A stretch of DNA of 64,000 nt from Parvularcula lutaonensis (GCF_014651915.1 NZ_BMXU01000002.1:186001-250000); one strand, 5' to 3'; positions 23,314 to 33,586 are shown, counted from the first letter of the stretch. Translations and numbers: made by a program. The notes: generated by a model not told the origin, from the sequence alone.

Positions 23314-23356
23314 CGATAATTCGTGCACTCTTCCGTGACCGGAAGAAGCTCGTGTC

Positions 23357-23623
23357 TTATGCGCTCAGAGCAGCCACGCGCTTGGAAAGCCGCGAGACTT
23401 TCCGGGAAGCGGTGTTCTTGTGGATCACACCCTTGGAAACCGCCCGCATGATCTCGGATTCGGCAGTCCGGAGCGCGGCTTGGGCTTTCGCCTTGTCGCC
23501 AGCTTCCACAGCCTGCTCGAATTTCTTGATGTAGGTACGGACACGGCTGCGACGCGACTTGTTGACCGCCGTGCGGCGCTCAATCTTCCGGACCATTTTC
23601 TGTGCCGACGTCGTGTTGGCCAT
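23357..23623 (-). CDS. rpsT: 30S ribosomal protein S20
   Basis: Small basic ribosomal protein of 88 residues that binds 16S rRNA. It begins [19 protein letters not shown] and includes [16 protein letters not shown] and the [20 protein letters not shown] tail, typical of S20. It lies between mutM and dnaA on the same strand, the usual order in alphaproteobacteria, and has its own strong terminator. Confidence 0.97.
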   Translation of the reverse strand: MANTTSAQKMVRKIERRTAVNKSRRSRVRTYIKKFEQAVEAGDKAKAQAALRTAESEIMRAVSKGVIHKNTASRKVSRLSKRVAALSA

Positions 23624-23715
23624 ATTGGGTCAGAAACCTTCTTTGAGTTCGAAACGAGCGCGACTGATACCGAGCGGGGGAAGTCGGGTCAACGATCGAA
23701 ATCGGTTTTTTTCGC

Positions 23716-24582
23716 TCATTTTTGACAGCCGCCGCAGAAGAAGGTCGAACGGCCCGACTGGACGATACGCTGGACCTCGCGCCCGCATTGGCCGCAGGCG
23801 TCGCCTTCCCGGTCATAGACATGAAATTGCTGCTGGAAAGCCCCCTGCTTGCCGTCAGCTGCGGCATAGTCGCGAAGGGTCGAGCCCCCCGCTTCGATCG
23901 CCTTCGTGAGGACGTCCCTGATCGCCGCGACAAGTCGTCCGGCACGCGTCGCGCCAACCGTGCAAGCCTTCCGCCTCGGCGACAGGCCGGCCAGGTAGAG
24001 CGCCTCGCAAACATAGATGTTGCCAAGCCCCGCCACGACGGACTGGTCGAGAAGAGCGGCCTTGAGCGGCATCTTCCTGCCCGAAAGCTTCTCGAGCAAC
24101 GCCTGCGCATGGAAACCATTGCCTAGGGGCTCGGGTCCGAGAGCGCGGAAGCGCGGCGTGTCTTCGATCTCCACTGTCTGTACGATCTCGAAAAAGCCGA
24201 AACGGCGGGGGTCGGAGTAAGTGACGAATGCCCGCCCGCCACCGGCTTTTCTGAGATCGAGACGGAGATGCTCGTGCCCCTTTGGCGGGTCGGGAGCGTA
24301 GAAGGCACCGGGCTCGAGGGTCTTCGCACCCTCCTCCACCGAGAAGCGCCCGGTCATGCCAAGATGGCCAAGCACGGTCTCGCCCGTGGAAAGCGGGAAC
24401 ATCAGGAATTTTGCACGCCGGCCGACACCCTCGATGCGCGCGCCGGTCAGCCGCTCGGCGAAGCGCTCAGGAAACGGGAAGCGCAGGTCCGGGCGGCGCT
24501 GGTCAACGGCACGGATCGTGGCGCCGGTCAGCACCGGCTCCAGCCCACGGCGGACGGTTTCGACTTCGGGAAGTTCAGGCAC
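23716..24582 (-). CDS. mutM: Formamidopyrimidine-DNA glycosylase MutM
   Basis: Base-excision repair enzyme that removes 8-oxoguanine and formamidopyrimidines and nicks the site. It has 288 residues and starts at GTG 24582. After Met removal the catalytic proline begins PELPEVETVRRGLEP; the conserved Lys lies in KFLMFPLSTG. The helix-two-turn-helix is near LLDQSVVAGLGNIYV. The C-terminal zinc finger has four cysteines (CGQCGREV and CGGC). It sits upstream of rpsT on the same strand. Confidence 0.96.
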   Translation of the reverse strand: MPELPEVETVRRGLEPVLTGATIRAVDQRRPDLRFPFPERFAERLTGARIEGVGRRAKFLMFPLSTGETVLGHLGMTGRFSVEEGAKTLEPGAFYAPDPPKGHEHLRLDLRKAGGGRAFVTYSDPRRFGFFEIVQTVEIEDTPRFRALGPEPLGNGFHAQALLEKLSGRKMPLKAALLDQSVVAGLGNIYVCEALYLAGLSPRRKACTVGATRAGRLVAAIRDVLTKAIEAGGSTLRDYAAADGKQGAFQQQFHVYDREGDACGQCGREVQRIVQSGRSTFFCGGCQK

Positions 24583-24678
24583 AGCCGCCTTAGAGCGGGT
24601 CCGGAGCCGCTTGGCGAGCGCCCTCTGGTCGCGGGAAGAAACGACGGCGGGACGCCCGCCTGCGAAGCGGGCTTCAGG

Positions 24679-25044
24679 TCACCGGGGCAGCGCCCCCATC
24701 AAAGCCCGCTTTTCTGCACCATCGAGGAGGTCGAGGGACTGGATGAATGCCTCCGCCTCCTCGCGGCTCGCCCCCTCGTCGCGGATGAGCGGCATGGAGA
24801 GATCGGACCGCGCTGCACGCACTTCGTCGAGCTCCGACAGGATAGCTCCGGCAGCAAGGCCCTTGAGGATCTCGGCACCGCGTTCGGTTACTTCCAGCGC
24901 AGCGGCCGATCCACCGCGCTTTTCGAATGCGATGATCGAGCGTCCGGGAAGACGGGCGCTCGTGATGTCGTAGGCCCGGCTCTCAGCAGCCATGTCGCCG
25001 GCGCGGCCCTGGTCCTGGCGTCGCCTCAGAAAACCCTTGATCAT
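24679..25044 (-). CDS. Hypothetical protein, 121 residues
   Basis: I do not recognise it. The frame from the ATG at 25044 has a good ribosome site (GGGAGAGAG) and encodes a basic N-terminus (MIKGFLRRRQDQGR). A short beta-like stretch (RSIIAFEKRGGSAAALEVTERG) is followed by an acidic helical half rich in Ala, Glu and Leu. There is no signal peptide or membrane segment. It lies about 100 bases upstream of mutM on the same strand, where other alphaproteobacteria often have ubiE, so it may be a lineage-specific insertion. Confidence 0.6.
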   Translation of the reverse strand: MIKGFLRRRQDQGRAGDMAAESRAYDITSARLPGRSIIAFEKRGGSAAALEVTERGAEILKGLAAGAILSELDEVRAARSDLSMPLIRDEGASREEAEAFIQSLDLLDGAEKRALMGALPR

Positions 25045-25221
25045 CGTCTCTCTCCCTTCTGGCGAGAAGGTATCTCCGGGCTTCATGCCGGAGGGAGAAC
25101 GGTACAACGAAGATTCGCGCCTTGGGAAGAAGAAAAGAAAGATCTCTCGCGCCTTCGTGTAGAACAGGCCTGGAACCTAGCATTCATGCGGGGCTGGAGC
25201 TCAGTGTTCTGTTCTCACATA

Positions 25222-25245
25222 TCACTGCAGTGAGGGTTTTCCACA
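25222..25245. promoter_or_regulatory. Perfect palindrome next to a DnaA-like 9-mer
   Basis: TCACTGCAGTGA is self-complementary over all twelve bases, a shape typical of dimeric repressor sites. TTTTCCACA follows after three bases. No gene promoter is clearly tied to it. Confidence 0.4.
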
Positions 25246-25359
25246 ATCTTTATTCGCCTGTTCATCAAACAATACATACCTGACCGCGTCTGACCACCAG
25301 CATATCTTCGCAGGCGCAGCATGGCGTCGATTATTGTTCCACCAAGGCCACGACATAAG

Positions 25360-25390
25360 AAAAAAGGGCGGCCCGAGGGCCGCCCTTCTC
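25360..25390 (-). terminator. groEL rho-independent terminator
   Basis: On the minus strand, GGGCGGCCC, a short loop, GGCCGCCC and then TTTTTT (the A run at 25360-25365). It lies about 30 bases after the groEL stop. Confidence 0.88.
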
Positions 25391-25416
25391 ACATACCGGG
25401 CTGATGCAGCCTTGGC

Positions 25417-27105
<1,689 letters not shown>

Positions 27106-27393
27106 TTACGAAAGGATGCCCAGGATGTCGCTTTCCTTCATGATGAGGAGATCCTCACCGTCGATCTTCACTTCGGTGCCCGACCATTTGCCGAACAGCA
27201 CTCGATCGCCTTCGCGCACGTCGAGCGGCGTGATGTCGCCATTTTCAGAGCGGATGCCGGAACCCACGGCAACGATTTCGCCCTGCTGCGGCTTTTCCTT
27301 GGCGGTGTCAGGAATGATGATGCCGCCGGCGGTCTTGTCGTCTTCTTCGATGCGGCGGACGAGGACACGGTCGTGGAGCGGTCTGAAAGCCAT
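27106..27393 (-). CDS. groS: Co-chaperonin GroES
   Basis: Heptameric lid of GroEL, 95 residues. It begins [18 protein letters not shown], has the mobile-loop segment [17 protein letters not shown], and ends ILS. It is the first gene of the groES-groEL operon. A CIRCE element lies 46 bases upstream of its start codon, so heat control by HrcA is expected. Confidence 0.98.
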   Translation of the reverse strand: MAFRPLHDRVLVRRIEEDDKTAGGIIIPDTAKEKPQQGEIVAVGSGIRSENGDITPLDVREGDRVLFGKWSGTEVKIDGEDLLIMKESDILGILS

Positions 27394-27439
27394 GCTGCTC
27401 TCCAGATTTTCTCTAGCGTTGAACTTCGTGCAGCCGGTT

Positions 27440-27466
27440 TTAGCACTCTCCAGTGCTGGCTGCTAA
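27440..27466 (-). promoter_or_regulatory. CIRCE operator (HrcA site) upstream of groES
   Basis: TTAGCACTC at 27440-27448, a nine-base spacer, and GGCTGCTAA at 27458-27466. The first arm matches the CIRCE consensus exactly and the second in seven of nine bases (consensus GAGTGCTAA). Spacing is the canonical N9. It predicts an hrcA gene elsewhere in the genome. Confidence 0.9.
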
Positions 27467-27573
27467 CGGCCTATCTAAGTGATGCTTGGGACGCGTCAAT
27501 AACTCTGACCGCAAAAAATCTGGTCCGGGCCGCAAGATTTGCGAGCAACCAGGCTCTGTGACACGCTCACAAG

Positions 27574-28233
27574 ATGGTGAACATTACCCGGACACTCCTT
27601 GCTCTCGCGTTCAGCGGCCTCCTTGTGGCCTGCGCATCCCCGGACGGCTCCGGACCATCGACAGGAGACAAGCGCGAACTGGCTTCCGCACCGTCGGGTG
27701 CCGCCGTCGGTTTCGCGCCAGAGGATTCGCTGTCGCTTTGCCCGCGTATGCAGGTGAGCAACGCGCCGGCAACAGATGGCCAAGGCAAGGTCCGCGGCTA
27801 CAGGCCCTTCGCGACATTCAACGGCGTCAAGCTGCTGGTGAACCCAGCGCCCCGAGGTTGCCTGAGTTCCTCGTTCGGCAGCCGGAACGGAAGGTTGCAC
27901 AAGGGCGTGGACTACCAAAGCGACCCGGCTGGCCCAGTCGTCGCCGCGGGACCGGGGACGGTCCTCGAGTCAGGCTACCGTGATGATTACGGCAACTATG
28001 TGCTGATCGACCATGGCGCAGGCGTTTACACCCGCTACGCCCATCTCGCTTCGCGCACGGGAGCGGCCGGACAGGGCAAAGCGGTGAAGCTCGGCACCCA
28101 GCTCGGCATCATGGGTAACACCGCGAGCTACAGGATCCCGGTGCATCTCCATTATGAAGTGTTGCTCGGTGACTACGGTACGCCGAGCAAGAGCTTTGGC
28201 CTCGAACCGGTGGACCCCTTCTCCAAGATGTAG
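27574..28233 (+). CDS. M23-family (LytM) peptidase lipoprotein
   Basis: Periplasmic lipoprotein of 219 residues. The signal MVNITRTLLALAFSGLLVAC ends in a lipobox. The LytM domain has the first zinc ligands in RLHKGVDYQSD (His and Asp) and the HxH motif in PVHLHYEVLLG. All metal ligands of an active M23 endopeptidase are therefore present, suggesting peptidoglycan cross-link cleavage. It diverges from groES. The tadA gene follows 20 bases after its stop, on the same strand. Confidence 0.88.
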   Translation: MVNITRTLLALAFSGLLVACASPDGSGPSTGDKRELASAPSGAAVGFAPEDSLSLCPRMQVSNAPATDGQGKVRGYRPFATFNGVKLLVNPAPRGCLSSSFGSRNGRLHKGVDYQSDPAGPVVAAGPGTVLESGYRDDYGNYVLIDHGAGVYTRYAHLASRTGAAGQGKAVKLGTQLGIMGNTASYRIPVHLHYEVLLGDYGTPSKSFGLEPVDPFSKM

Positions 28234-28253
28234 GCGCGCCGTAAGCGGGGCCG

Positions 28254-28706
28254 ATGAACGATGAAGATGCGATGACGCGGGCGCTGGAACTGGCGCGCGC
28301 AGCGGCGGAGCGCGACGAAGTGCCGGTCGGCGCCCTCGTGCTCGGACCCGACGGCGCCGTTCTTGCCGAGGGACACAACGCTCCGATCAGGGAGCACGAT
28401 CCGACCGCCCATGCCGAAATCGCGGCGCTCAGGGCCGCGGCAGCGAAGCTTGGCAATTACCGCCTCCCAGGCTGCACGCTGGTGGTGACCCTCGAGCCCT
28501 GCGCGATGTGCGCCGGCGCGATCAGCCATGCGAGGATCGCAAGGCTGGTCTATGGCGCGTCCGATCCGAAAGGCGGCGCGGTGGAGAATGGCCCGCGGCT
28601 CTTCGAGCAAAAGACCCTGCATCACAGGCCGCGAGTAACGCCGGGCGTTCGCGCCGAAGATGCGGCTGGGCTGTTGCGGGACTTCTTCCGGGCACGGCGC
28701 GGCTGA
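28254..28706 (+). CDS. tadA: tRNA-specific adenosine deaminase TadA
   Basis: Zinc deaminase that converts A34 to inosine in the tRNA-Arg(ACG) anticodon; 150 residues. The catalytic site is His53-Ala-Glu55 (TAHAEIAALR) with zinc ligands Cys83 and Cys86 in TLEPCAMCAGAISHARI. The C-terminus includes NHRP-like VTPGVRAEDAAGLL. It lies 20 bases after the M23 gene. Confidence 0.92.
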   Translation: MNDEDAMTRALELARAAAERDEVPVGALVLGPDGAVLAEGHNAPIREHDPTAHAEIAALRAAAAKLGNYRLPGCTLVVTLEPCAMCAGAISHARIARLVYGASDPKGGAVENGPRLFEQKTLHHRPRVTPGVRAEDAAGLLRDFFRARRG

Positions 28707-28787
28707 GCAGCAACCCCTTTGACCGCGGCCCGATGGGAAGGCACAGTCTCTCCCAACAACGAGAACCGCGCGCCAGGGAGGCCGCCC

Positions 28788-30008
28788 ATGCATTTTGAAC
28801 ATTCCGACAGGACCAAGGACTTCATCCGCCGGGTCGAGGACTTCATGTCCGCCCATGTCTGGGACGGCTACGAGACCTACAAAAAACAGCACGCTGAGTT
28901 TCGTGCCGCGGGCGACCCTTGGAAAATTCCGCCGGTCATCGAGGAGCTGAAAGACAAGGCCAGGGACGCTGGCCTGTGGAACATGTTCCTGCCAGACCCC
29001 GAACTTGGCGCCGGGCTCACCAACCTCGAATACGCTCCGATCGCGGAGATCACCGGCAAGTGCCACATCGCGCCGGAGGTCTTCAACTGCGCAGCGCCCG
29101 ATACCGGCAATATGGAAGTGCTCTATAAATACGGCACGGAGGAGCAGAAAGAGCGGTGGCTCATGCCCCTCCTCGACGGCAAGATCCGCTCTGCATTCTT
29201 GATGACCGAGCCGGCCGTCGCTTCTTCGGACGCCACCAACATCGAATGCCGGATCGAGCGCGATGGCGACGAGTACGTCATCAATGGGCGCAAATGGTGG
29301 TCTTCGGGTGCAGGCGACCCTCGGTGTGCGGTCTATATTGTCATGGGCAAGACCGACCCCGACGCGAACACCTACAACCAGCAGTCCATGATCCTCGTTC
29401 CCGCCGATGCAGAAGGCGTCACGGTCGAGCGTCACCTGCCGGTCTTTGGCTATGACGACGCGCCCCACGGACACATGGAAGTGAAGCTCGACAATGTGCG
29501 GGTCCCTGCGTCGAACATGCTGCTCGGCGAAGGTCGCGGCTTCGAGATCGCGCAAGGCCGGCTTGGACCGGGCCGTATCCACCACTGCATGCGGACGATC
29601 GGTGCCGCCGAGCGCGCGCTCGAGGCCATGGTCAAGCGCCTGATGACCCGCAAAGCCTTCGGCAAGGAGATCATCAAGCACTCGGTCTGGGAACAGCGGA
29701 TCGGCGAAGCGCGGACCAATATCGAGATGGTGCGCCTGCTATGCCTCAAGGCGGCCTACATGATGGACACGGTCGGCAACAAGGCGGCGAAGGGCGAGAT
29801 CGCGATGATCAAGGTCGCGGCGCCGAACATGGCGCTCAAGATCATCGACGACGCCATCCAGGCCCATGGCGGCGCCGGGGTCTCGGACGATTTCCACCTT
29901 GCGGAGATCTACGCCCACATGCGGACCCTGCGCCTGGCCGATGGCCCGGACGAAGTCCACAACCGTGCCATCGCCAGGTACGAAGCCAAGCGGTACATAA
30001 ACCAATAG
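28788..30008 (+). CDS. Acyl-CoA dehydrogenase (ACAD10/11-like)
   Basis: FAD-dependent oxidation of an acyl-CoA to the enoyl-CoA; 406 residues from the ATG at 28788, which has AGGGAGG upstream. [16 protein letters not shown] is the FAD/substrate signature. [16 protein letters not shown] is a form I associate with the ACAD10/11 group, which in some organisms handles 4-hydroxyacyl-CoA with a kinase partner. The C-terminal [19 protein letters not shown] is also typical. No kinase or electron-transfer gene is adjacent. A hairpin follows the stop. Confidence 0.9.
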   Translation: MHFEHSDRTKDFIRRVEDFMSAHVWDGYETYKKQHAEFRAAGDPWKIPPVIEELKDKARDAGLWNMFLPDPELGAGLTNLEYAPIAEITGKCHIAPEVFNCAAPDTGNMEVLYKYGTEEQKERWLMPLLDGKIRSAFLMTEPAVASSDATNIECRIERDGDEYVINGRKWWSSGAGDPRCAVYIVMGKTDPDANTYNQQSMILVPADAEGVTVERHLPVFGYDDAPHGHMEVKLDNVRVPASNMLLGEGRGFEIAQGRLGPGRIHHCMRTIGAAERALEAMVKRLMTRKAFGKEIIKHSVWEQRIGEARTNIEMVRLLCLKAAYMMDTVGNKAAKGEIAMIKVAAPNMALKIIDDAIQAHGGAGVSDDFHLAEIYAHMRTLRLADGPDEVHNRAIARYEAKRYINQ

Positions 30009-30015
30009 GCTTGGG

Positions 30016-30040
30016 GGGCTCCCACGCGGGAGCCCATTTG
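30016..30040 (+). terminator. Terminator-like hairpin after the acyl-CoA dehydrogenase gene
   Basis: GGGCTCCC, ACGC loop, GGGAGCCC (8 bp, 30016-30035), then ATTTGG. The T tract is short. Confidence 0.6.
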
Positions 30041-30213
30041 GCGCGCCGCCATCAGAACGAGCGCGGTCAGGACGCGGCCACCTCGCCGTTCTTGGCCCGC
30101 CCCCCGCGTTCGCTCTGTTTTCCGAGACTGTTGAGACCCACAGCGGTGCCAAGGTGGAACACGACCGCCGCGGGGCGTGTTCTGCCAACGAACGCGACCT
30201 TGAAGGAGCCGCG

Positions 30214-30477
30214 ATGCGCAAGGCTCTCTACGTCACTCTCGGAACGGTTCTGGCTATGATCGGCGGGATCATCTTCGTCTCGCCCATGCCGCTCGGCTTC
30301 CTGTTCCTGATCCCCGGCCTTGCGCTTCTCGTTCTCGGGAGCGAGCGCGTCGCCAACTGGGTGCGGCGGAGGCGCGCCAGGAATGCCGAACTCAACGAGA
30401 AGATGACCGAAGCCTGCGAGCACATGCCCGATGCGGTTAGCGCGCCGCTTGAGGAGACGGTTCCCGACAAGGCCTGA
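30214..30477 (+). CDS. Small membrane protein (PGPGW-like)
   Basis: Protein of 87 residues with two hydrophobic segments (LYVTLGTVLAMIGGIIFV and GFLFLIPGLALLVLG), then a basic helix RVANWVRRRRARNAELNEKM. The PLGF..IPGLALL turn followed by an Arg-rich amphipathic helix recalls the PGPGW family of small integral membrane proteins. ATG 30214 has AAGGAG upstream. A second protein of the same design is encoded at 61636-61911. The function is unknown. lysK begins about 55 bases downstream. Confidence 0.75.
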   Translation: MRKALYVTLGTVLAMIGGIIFVSPMPLGFLFLIPGLALLVLGSERVANWVRRRRARNAELNEKMTEACEHMPDAVSAPLEETVPDKA

Positions 30478-30531
30478 CCGCGGCGGATGTTCCCCCTATC
30501 CTCGCGCGCGGAAGCCGTTATATCCCGCGGC

Positions 30532-32115
30532 ATGACTGATAGATCCTTCGACCCCGCCATCCTCCAAAACGCGAAAGCCTGGCCCTTCCAAGAAGCTAAG
30601 GCCCTGAAAAAGCGTCTGGACAAGATGGGCAAGAAGGACGGCCTCGTGACCTTCGAGACCGGATATGGCCCGTCGGGCCCGCCCCATATCGGCACCTTCG
30701 GAGAAGTGGCCCGCACCTCGATGGTGCGTTTTGCCTTCGGCCTGCTCTGCCCGGAATACGAGACGCGCATTCTCTGTGTTTCGGACGACATGGACGGTAT
30801 GCGGAAGGTCCCGCCGGTTCCCAATGCCGAAATTCTCGAAGAGCACCTGCAAAAGCCCCTCTCCCGTGTCCCCGACCCATCGGGCGAGTATGAGAGCTTT
30901 GCGGCCAGCAACAACGCCAAGCTGCGGGCTTTCCTCGATCGCTTCGGTTTCGACTACGAATTCGTCTCCGCGACCGAAGCCTATGAGACGGGCAAGCTCG
31001 ACAAGGCGCTGCTCCGTATGCTGGAGGTCTATGACGAAGTCATGGACATCATCCTGCCGACCCTTGGGGAGGAACGCCGCAAGACCTATTCTCCGATCCT
31101 GCCGATCAGCCCCGCGACCGGCCGTGTGCTGTATGTTCCGCTGCTGGAACGCGACGCCGCCTCCGGCACCATCGTCTACGAGGACGAGGACGGCACCCGG
31201 CGCGAGCAGAAAGTCACGGGCGGCGCCTGCAAGCTCCAGTGGAAAGCCGACTGGGCCGGTCGCTGGTACGCTCTCGAGGTCGACTACGAAATGGCGGGCG
31301 AGGACCTGACGGAGTCGACGAGGCTGTCCTCCAGGATCGTCCGTGCACTGGGCTCCGAGCCGCCAGCCGGTTTCAACTACCAGCTCTTCCTCGACGAGCA
31401 CGGAAAGAAGATCTCGAAGACGAAAGGCAATGGCCTGACCATCGACGAATGGCTGCGCTATGCCGCGCCCGAGACGCTGCAGCTCTTCAACTTCACCGCG
31501 CCGAAGAAGGCCAAGAAGCTCTATTTCGACGTCATCCCGAAGCAGGCTGACGAATACTGGACCCATGTCGGCAAGTATGCGGAGCAGGAAGACGCGAAGA
31601 AGGTCGAGAACCCGGCCTTCTTCATCCACCAGGGCGAAGTGCCGGACACGACGCCTCCGGTGAGCTTCGGCCTGCTTCTCAATATCGTTGATGCCTCGGG
31701 GACCTCGGACCCGGACGTGTTGCGCGGCTTTGTCCAGAAATACCGTCCGGATGCGTCCGAAGCCGAAATGCGGGCCCTCGAGCCGATGCTCGGCTACGCG
31801 GTGAACTACTTCCAGGACTTTGTCCTGCCGAAGAAGCAGTTCCGTGCACCAACGGACCAGGAACGCGCGGCTCTCGAAATGCTGTCGGCTAGCCTCAAGG
31901 AGGTCGGTGACGGCAAGGAGGAGGACGTCTACCAGACCCTCGTCTTCGACGCTGGCAAGGCGCAGAACTACGAGAACATCCGCGAATGGTTCAAGGGCCT
32001 CTACGAGGTCGTGTTCGGCCAGTCCGAAGGCCCGCGCATGGGTCCGTTCGTTGCGATCTACGGTGCTGAAAACACCGCAGAACTGATCGACAAAGCGCTG
32101 GCCCGGAACAGCTGA
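30532..32115 (+). CDS. lysK: Lysyl-tRNA synthetase, class I
   Basis: Attaches lysine to tRNA-Lys in the cytoplasm, using the class I (archaeal-type) Rossmann fold that most alphaproteobacteria have. It has 527 residues from the ATG at 30532. The HIGH-like motif is GPSGPPHIGTFGEVAR and the KMSKS-like loop is KKISKTKGNG. No zinc finger is obvious. A frame from 30487 would add 15 non-conserved residues. The stop overlaps an ATG (TGATG at 32113-32117) that opens the next frame. Confidence 0.95.
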   Translation: MTDRSFDPAILQNAKAWPFQEAKALKKRLDKMGKKDGLVTFETGYGPSGPPHIGTFGEVARTSMVRFAFGLLCPEYETRILCVSDDMDGMRKVPPVPNAEILEEHLQKPLSRVPDPSGEYESFAASNNAKLRAFLDRFGFDYEFVSATEAYETGKLDKALLRMLEVYDEVMDIILPTLGEERRKTYSPILPISPATGRVLYVPLLERDAASGTIVYEDEDGTRREQKVTGGACKLQWKADWAGRWYALEVDYEMAGEDLTESTRLSSRIVRALGSEPPAGFNYQLFLDEHGKKISKTKGNGLTIDEWLRYAAPETLQLFNFTAPKKAKKLYFDVIPKQADEYWTHVGKYAEQEDAKKVENPAFFIHQGEVPDTTPPVSFGLLLNIVDASGTSDPDVLRGFVQKYRPDASEAEMRALEPMLGYAVNYFQDFVLPKKQFRAPTDQERAALEMLSASLKEVGDGKEEDVYQTLVFDAGKAQNYENIREWFKGLYEVVFGQSEGPRMGPFVAIYGAENTAELIDKALARNS

Positions 32116-33199
32116 TGCAGCTCGAGGAAAGCATCGAAGCGGTGGAGGAGAGCCTCTCTCCGCCGCCGAGAGGACACAGGAGCTGATCGAGACGATCTGG
32201 GGCATGACACCCCTTTTGGTCGTCGCAGTGATCTCGGTCCTGATCTTCTGGATGATCGGCGCCTTCCTTGGCTCCCGTGATTTTTTGACCAAGCGTCTCT
32301 CGCGCGGCAGCGAGCTCATCGAGCAGCTGTTGCGGCGGCTGATCCCTGTCGTCTTTCTCCTCCTCGGCATCGTCTTCGCGCTGAACATTCTCGACGCCGT
32401 GGCGATCCTGTCGGCCATCCTGGGGGCAGCGGGCGTCGTCGGCATCGCCGTGGGCTTCACCATCCGCGACACCATCGAGAATTTCATCGCCTCGGTGATG
32501 CTGTCGATCCGCCAGCCCTTCAGGCCTAAGGACCTTGTCGAGATCGACGGGAAACTCGGGGTCGTCGTCCGCCTCACGAGCCGCGCGACGATCCTGATGA
32601 CCCCTGACGGCAACCACCTGCGCATCCCCAACAGCCAGGTGTTCAAGGCCGTCATTCTCAACTATTCGCGGAACCCCGAACGACGGATCACTTTCGTCCT
32701 CGGAATTGATGCTGAAGACGATCCGAAGGCTGCGATGGAAGCAGGGCTCGCCAAGCTTCGCGCCCTCAAGTTCCCGCTTCTGGACCCGCCCGCCCAGGCC
32801 TGGGTCGAGGAAGTCGGCGACAGCAATATCGTCATCACCTACGCGTTCTGGATCAACCAAACGAACACCGACTTCCTGAAAGCCCGGTCCTCCGCGATCC
32901 GGGTGGTCAAGATGGAACTCGAGGAACAAGGCTTCACCCTGCCCGAGCCGATCTACCGCCTCCGCATTGACCAGATCCCTGACGCCCTCACGGCGGTGGT
33001 CCACAAGAGCGAGCAACCCTTCGAACCTTCGCCGCCAAAAAAGCCCTCACCGAAAGCCAGCGTTGAGGAAGAAGACGTCTCACCTGACCGGACGCTGGAA
33101 GAGAAAGTCGACGAAGACCGTCAGAAATCGGGCGAAGACCTTCTGGACGAGGACAAACCGACCGAGTTCGGCGACGGCGTGCAGTCCACCGCCCGCTAA
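32115..33199 (+). CDS. MscS-family mechanosensitive channel, with likely N-terminal frameshift
   Basis: Small-conductance channel that opens under hypo-osmotic stress. The intact frame runs from ATG 32204 (331 residues): two hydrophobic segments, the pore helix AILGAAGVVGIAVGFTIRDT, then the beta domain PFRPKDLVEIDGKLGVV and HLRIPNSQVF, and an acidic tail. ATG 32204 has no ribosome site. A better start is the ATG at 32115, which overlaps the lysK stop, but its frame ends at 32186 after 23 residues. Removing one CT from CTCTCT (about 32154-32159) would join the frames and give a natural N-terminus (SLSAAERTQELIETIWGM). A frameshift, phase variation or sequence error are all possible. Confidence 0.85.
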
Positions 33200-33205
33200 A
33201 CGCGC

Positions 33206-33240
33206 TCTCGCGCCGCGAGGCCCACCCCTGCGGCGCGAGA
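33206..33240. terminator. Strong GC hairpin after mscS
   Basis: TCTCGCGCCGC (33206-33216) pairs perfectly over 11 bases with GCGGCGCGAGA (33230-33240). No T tract follows, so it may be an RNA 3'-end stabiliser. A second weaker hairpin (GCCGCGC...GCGCGGC) lies at about 33272-33296, with TCTTTT after it. Confidence 0.6.
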
Positions 33241-33313
33241 ACGGGCTCGGCCTTCGTCAGGCAGAGCGAAACGCCGCGCATGATCCCACGCGCGGCGCCA
33301 GTCTTTTCATCCG

Positions 33314-33535
33314 TTAGCGGATCGCCATGGCGAGGCTGCGGTATTCCTGCTGGACCTCTTCCATCTCGCGGCGGCCTTCGGAGACCAGCTTCTCACCCTT
33401 GGCGAGCTTCTTCTTGCCATCGGCGATGTTGTCCTTGCCGCGGTGTTCTTTCAAGCGGGCATCCTTCAGGTCGTCCTCGGCCTGGCGAAGTACCTTGGTG
33501 CCAGCGACGGGATCAGAGATGGCGCAGTGACATGC
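33314..33535 (-). pseudogene. Fragment of a charged helical protein without a start codon
   Basis: The minus-strand frame ending at the TAA at 33314 encodes a strongly helical, Lys/Glu-rich tail (LRQAEDDLKDARLKEHRGKD, GKKKLAKGEKLVSEGRREME). It looks like real protein, but no ATG, GTG or TTG opens it before it becomes antisense to the LysR gene. The composition recalls the coiled-coil lipoprotein at 52950-53477. The simplest reading is a gene that lost its 5' end where the LysR promoter now begins. Chance reading frame in GC-rich DNA is the alternative. Confidence 0.45.
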
Positions 33536-33553
33536 TCCGGGCAAACGAATAGA

Positions 33554-33568
33554 ATTGCGGTTTGCAAT
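33554..33568 (+). promoter_or_regulatory. LysR-type binding box (T-N11-A)
   Basis: ATTGC (33554-33558), five bases, GCAAT (33564-33568): an interrupted palindrome of the T-N11-A kind, 19 bases upstream of the LysR start codon. It fits autoregulation by the LysR protein. Confidence 0.6.
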
Positions 33569-33586
33569 CGAGAATGTCGAACGATC

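Larger units (their letters stand above)
22836..23356. other. dnaA-rpsT intergenic region, candidate regulatory/origin region
   Basis: No coding frame is convincing in these roughly 520 bases. They hold the rpsT terminator (23282-23313), a GC hairpin (CCCCCGC at 23012-23018 with GCGGGGG at 23027-23033), and an AT-rich stretch at about 23140-23290. In that stretch TTTTCCACA at 23237-23245 differs from the DnaA consensus TTATCCACA at one base. Several A-rich/CGAAATT-like words repeat there. It could be the dnaA promoter, part of the origin, or both. Confidence 0.5.
25045..25416. other. Intergenic region with palindrome and DnaA-like box
   Basis: No gene is supported here. The region holds the groEL terminator at its right end, and an AT-rich centre (25200-25330). 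The centre has a perfect 12-base palindrome, TCACTGCAGTGA (25222-25233), followed four bases later by TTTTCCACA (25237-25245), the same 9-mer found upstream of dnaA. Confidence 0.5.
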
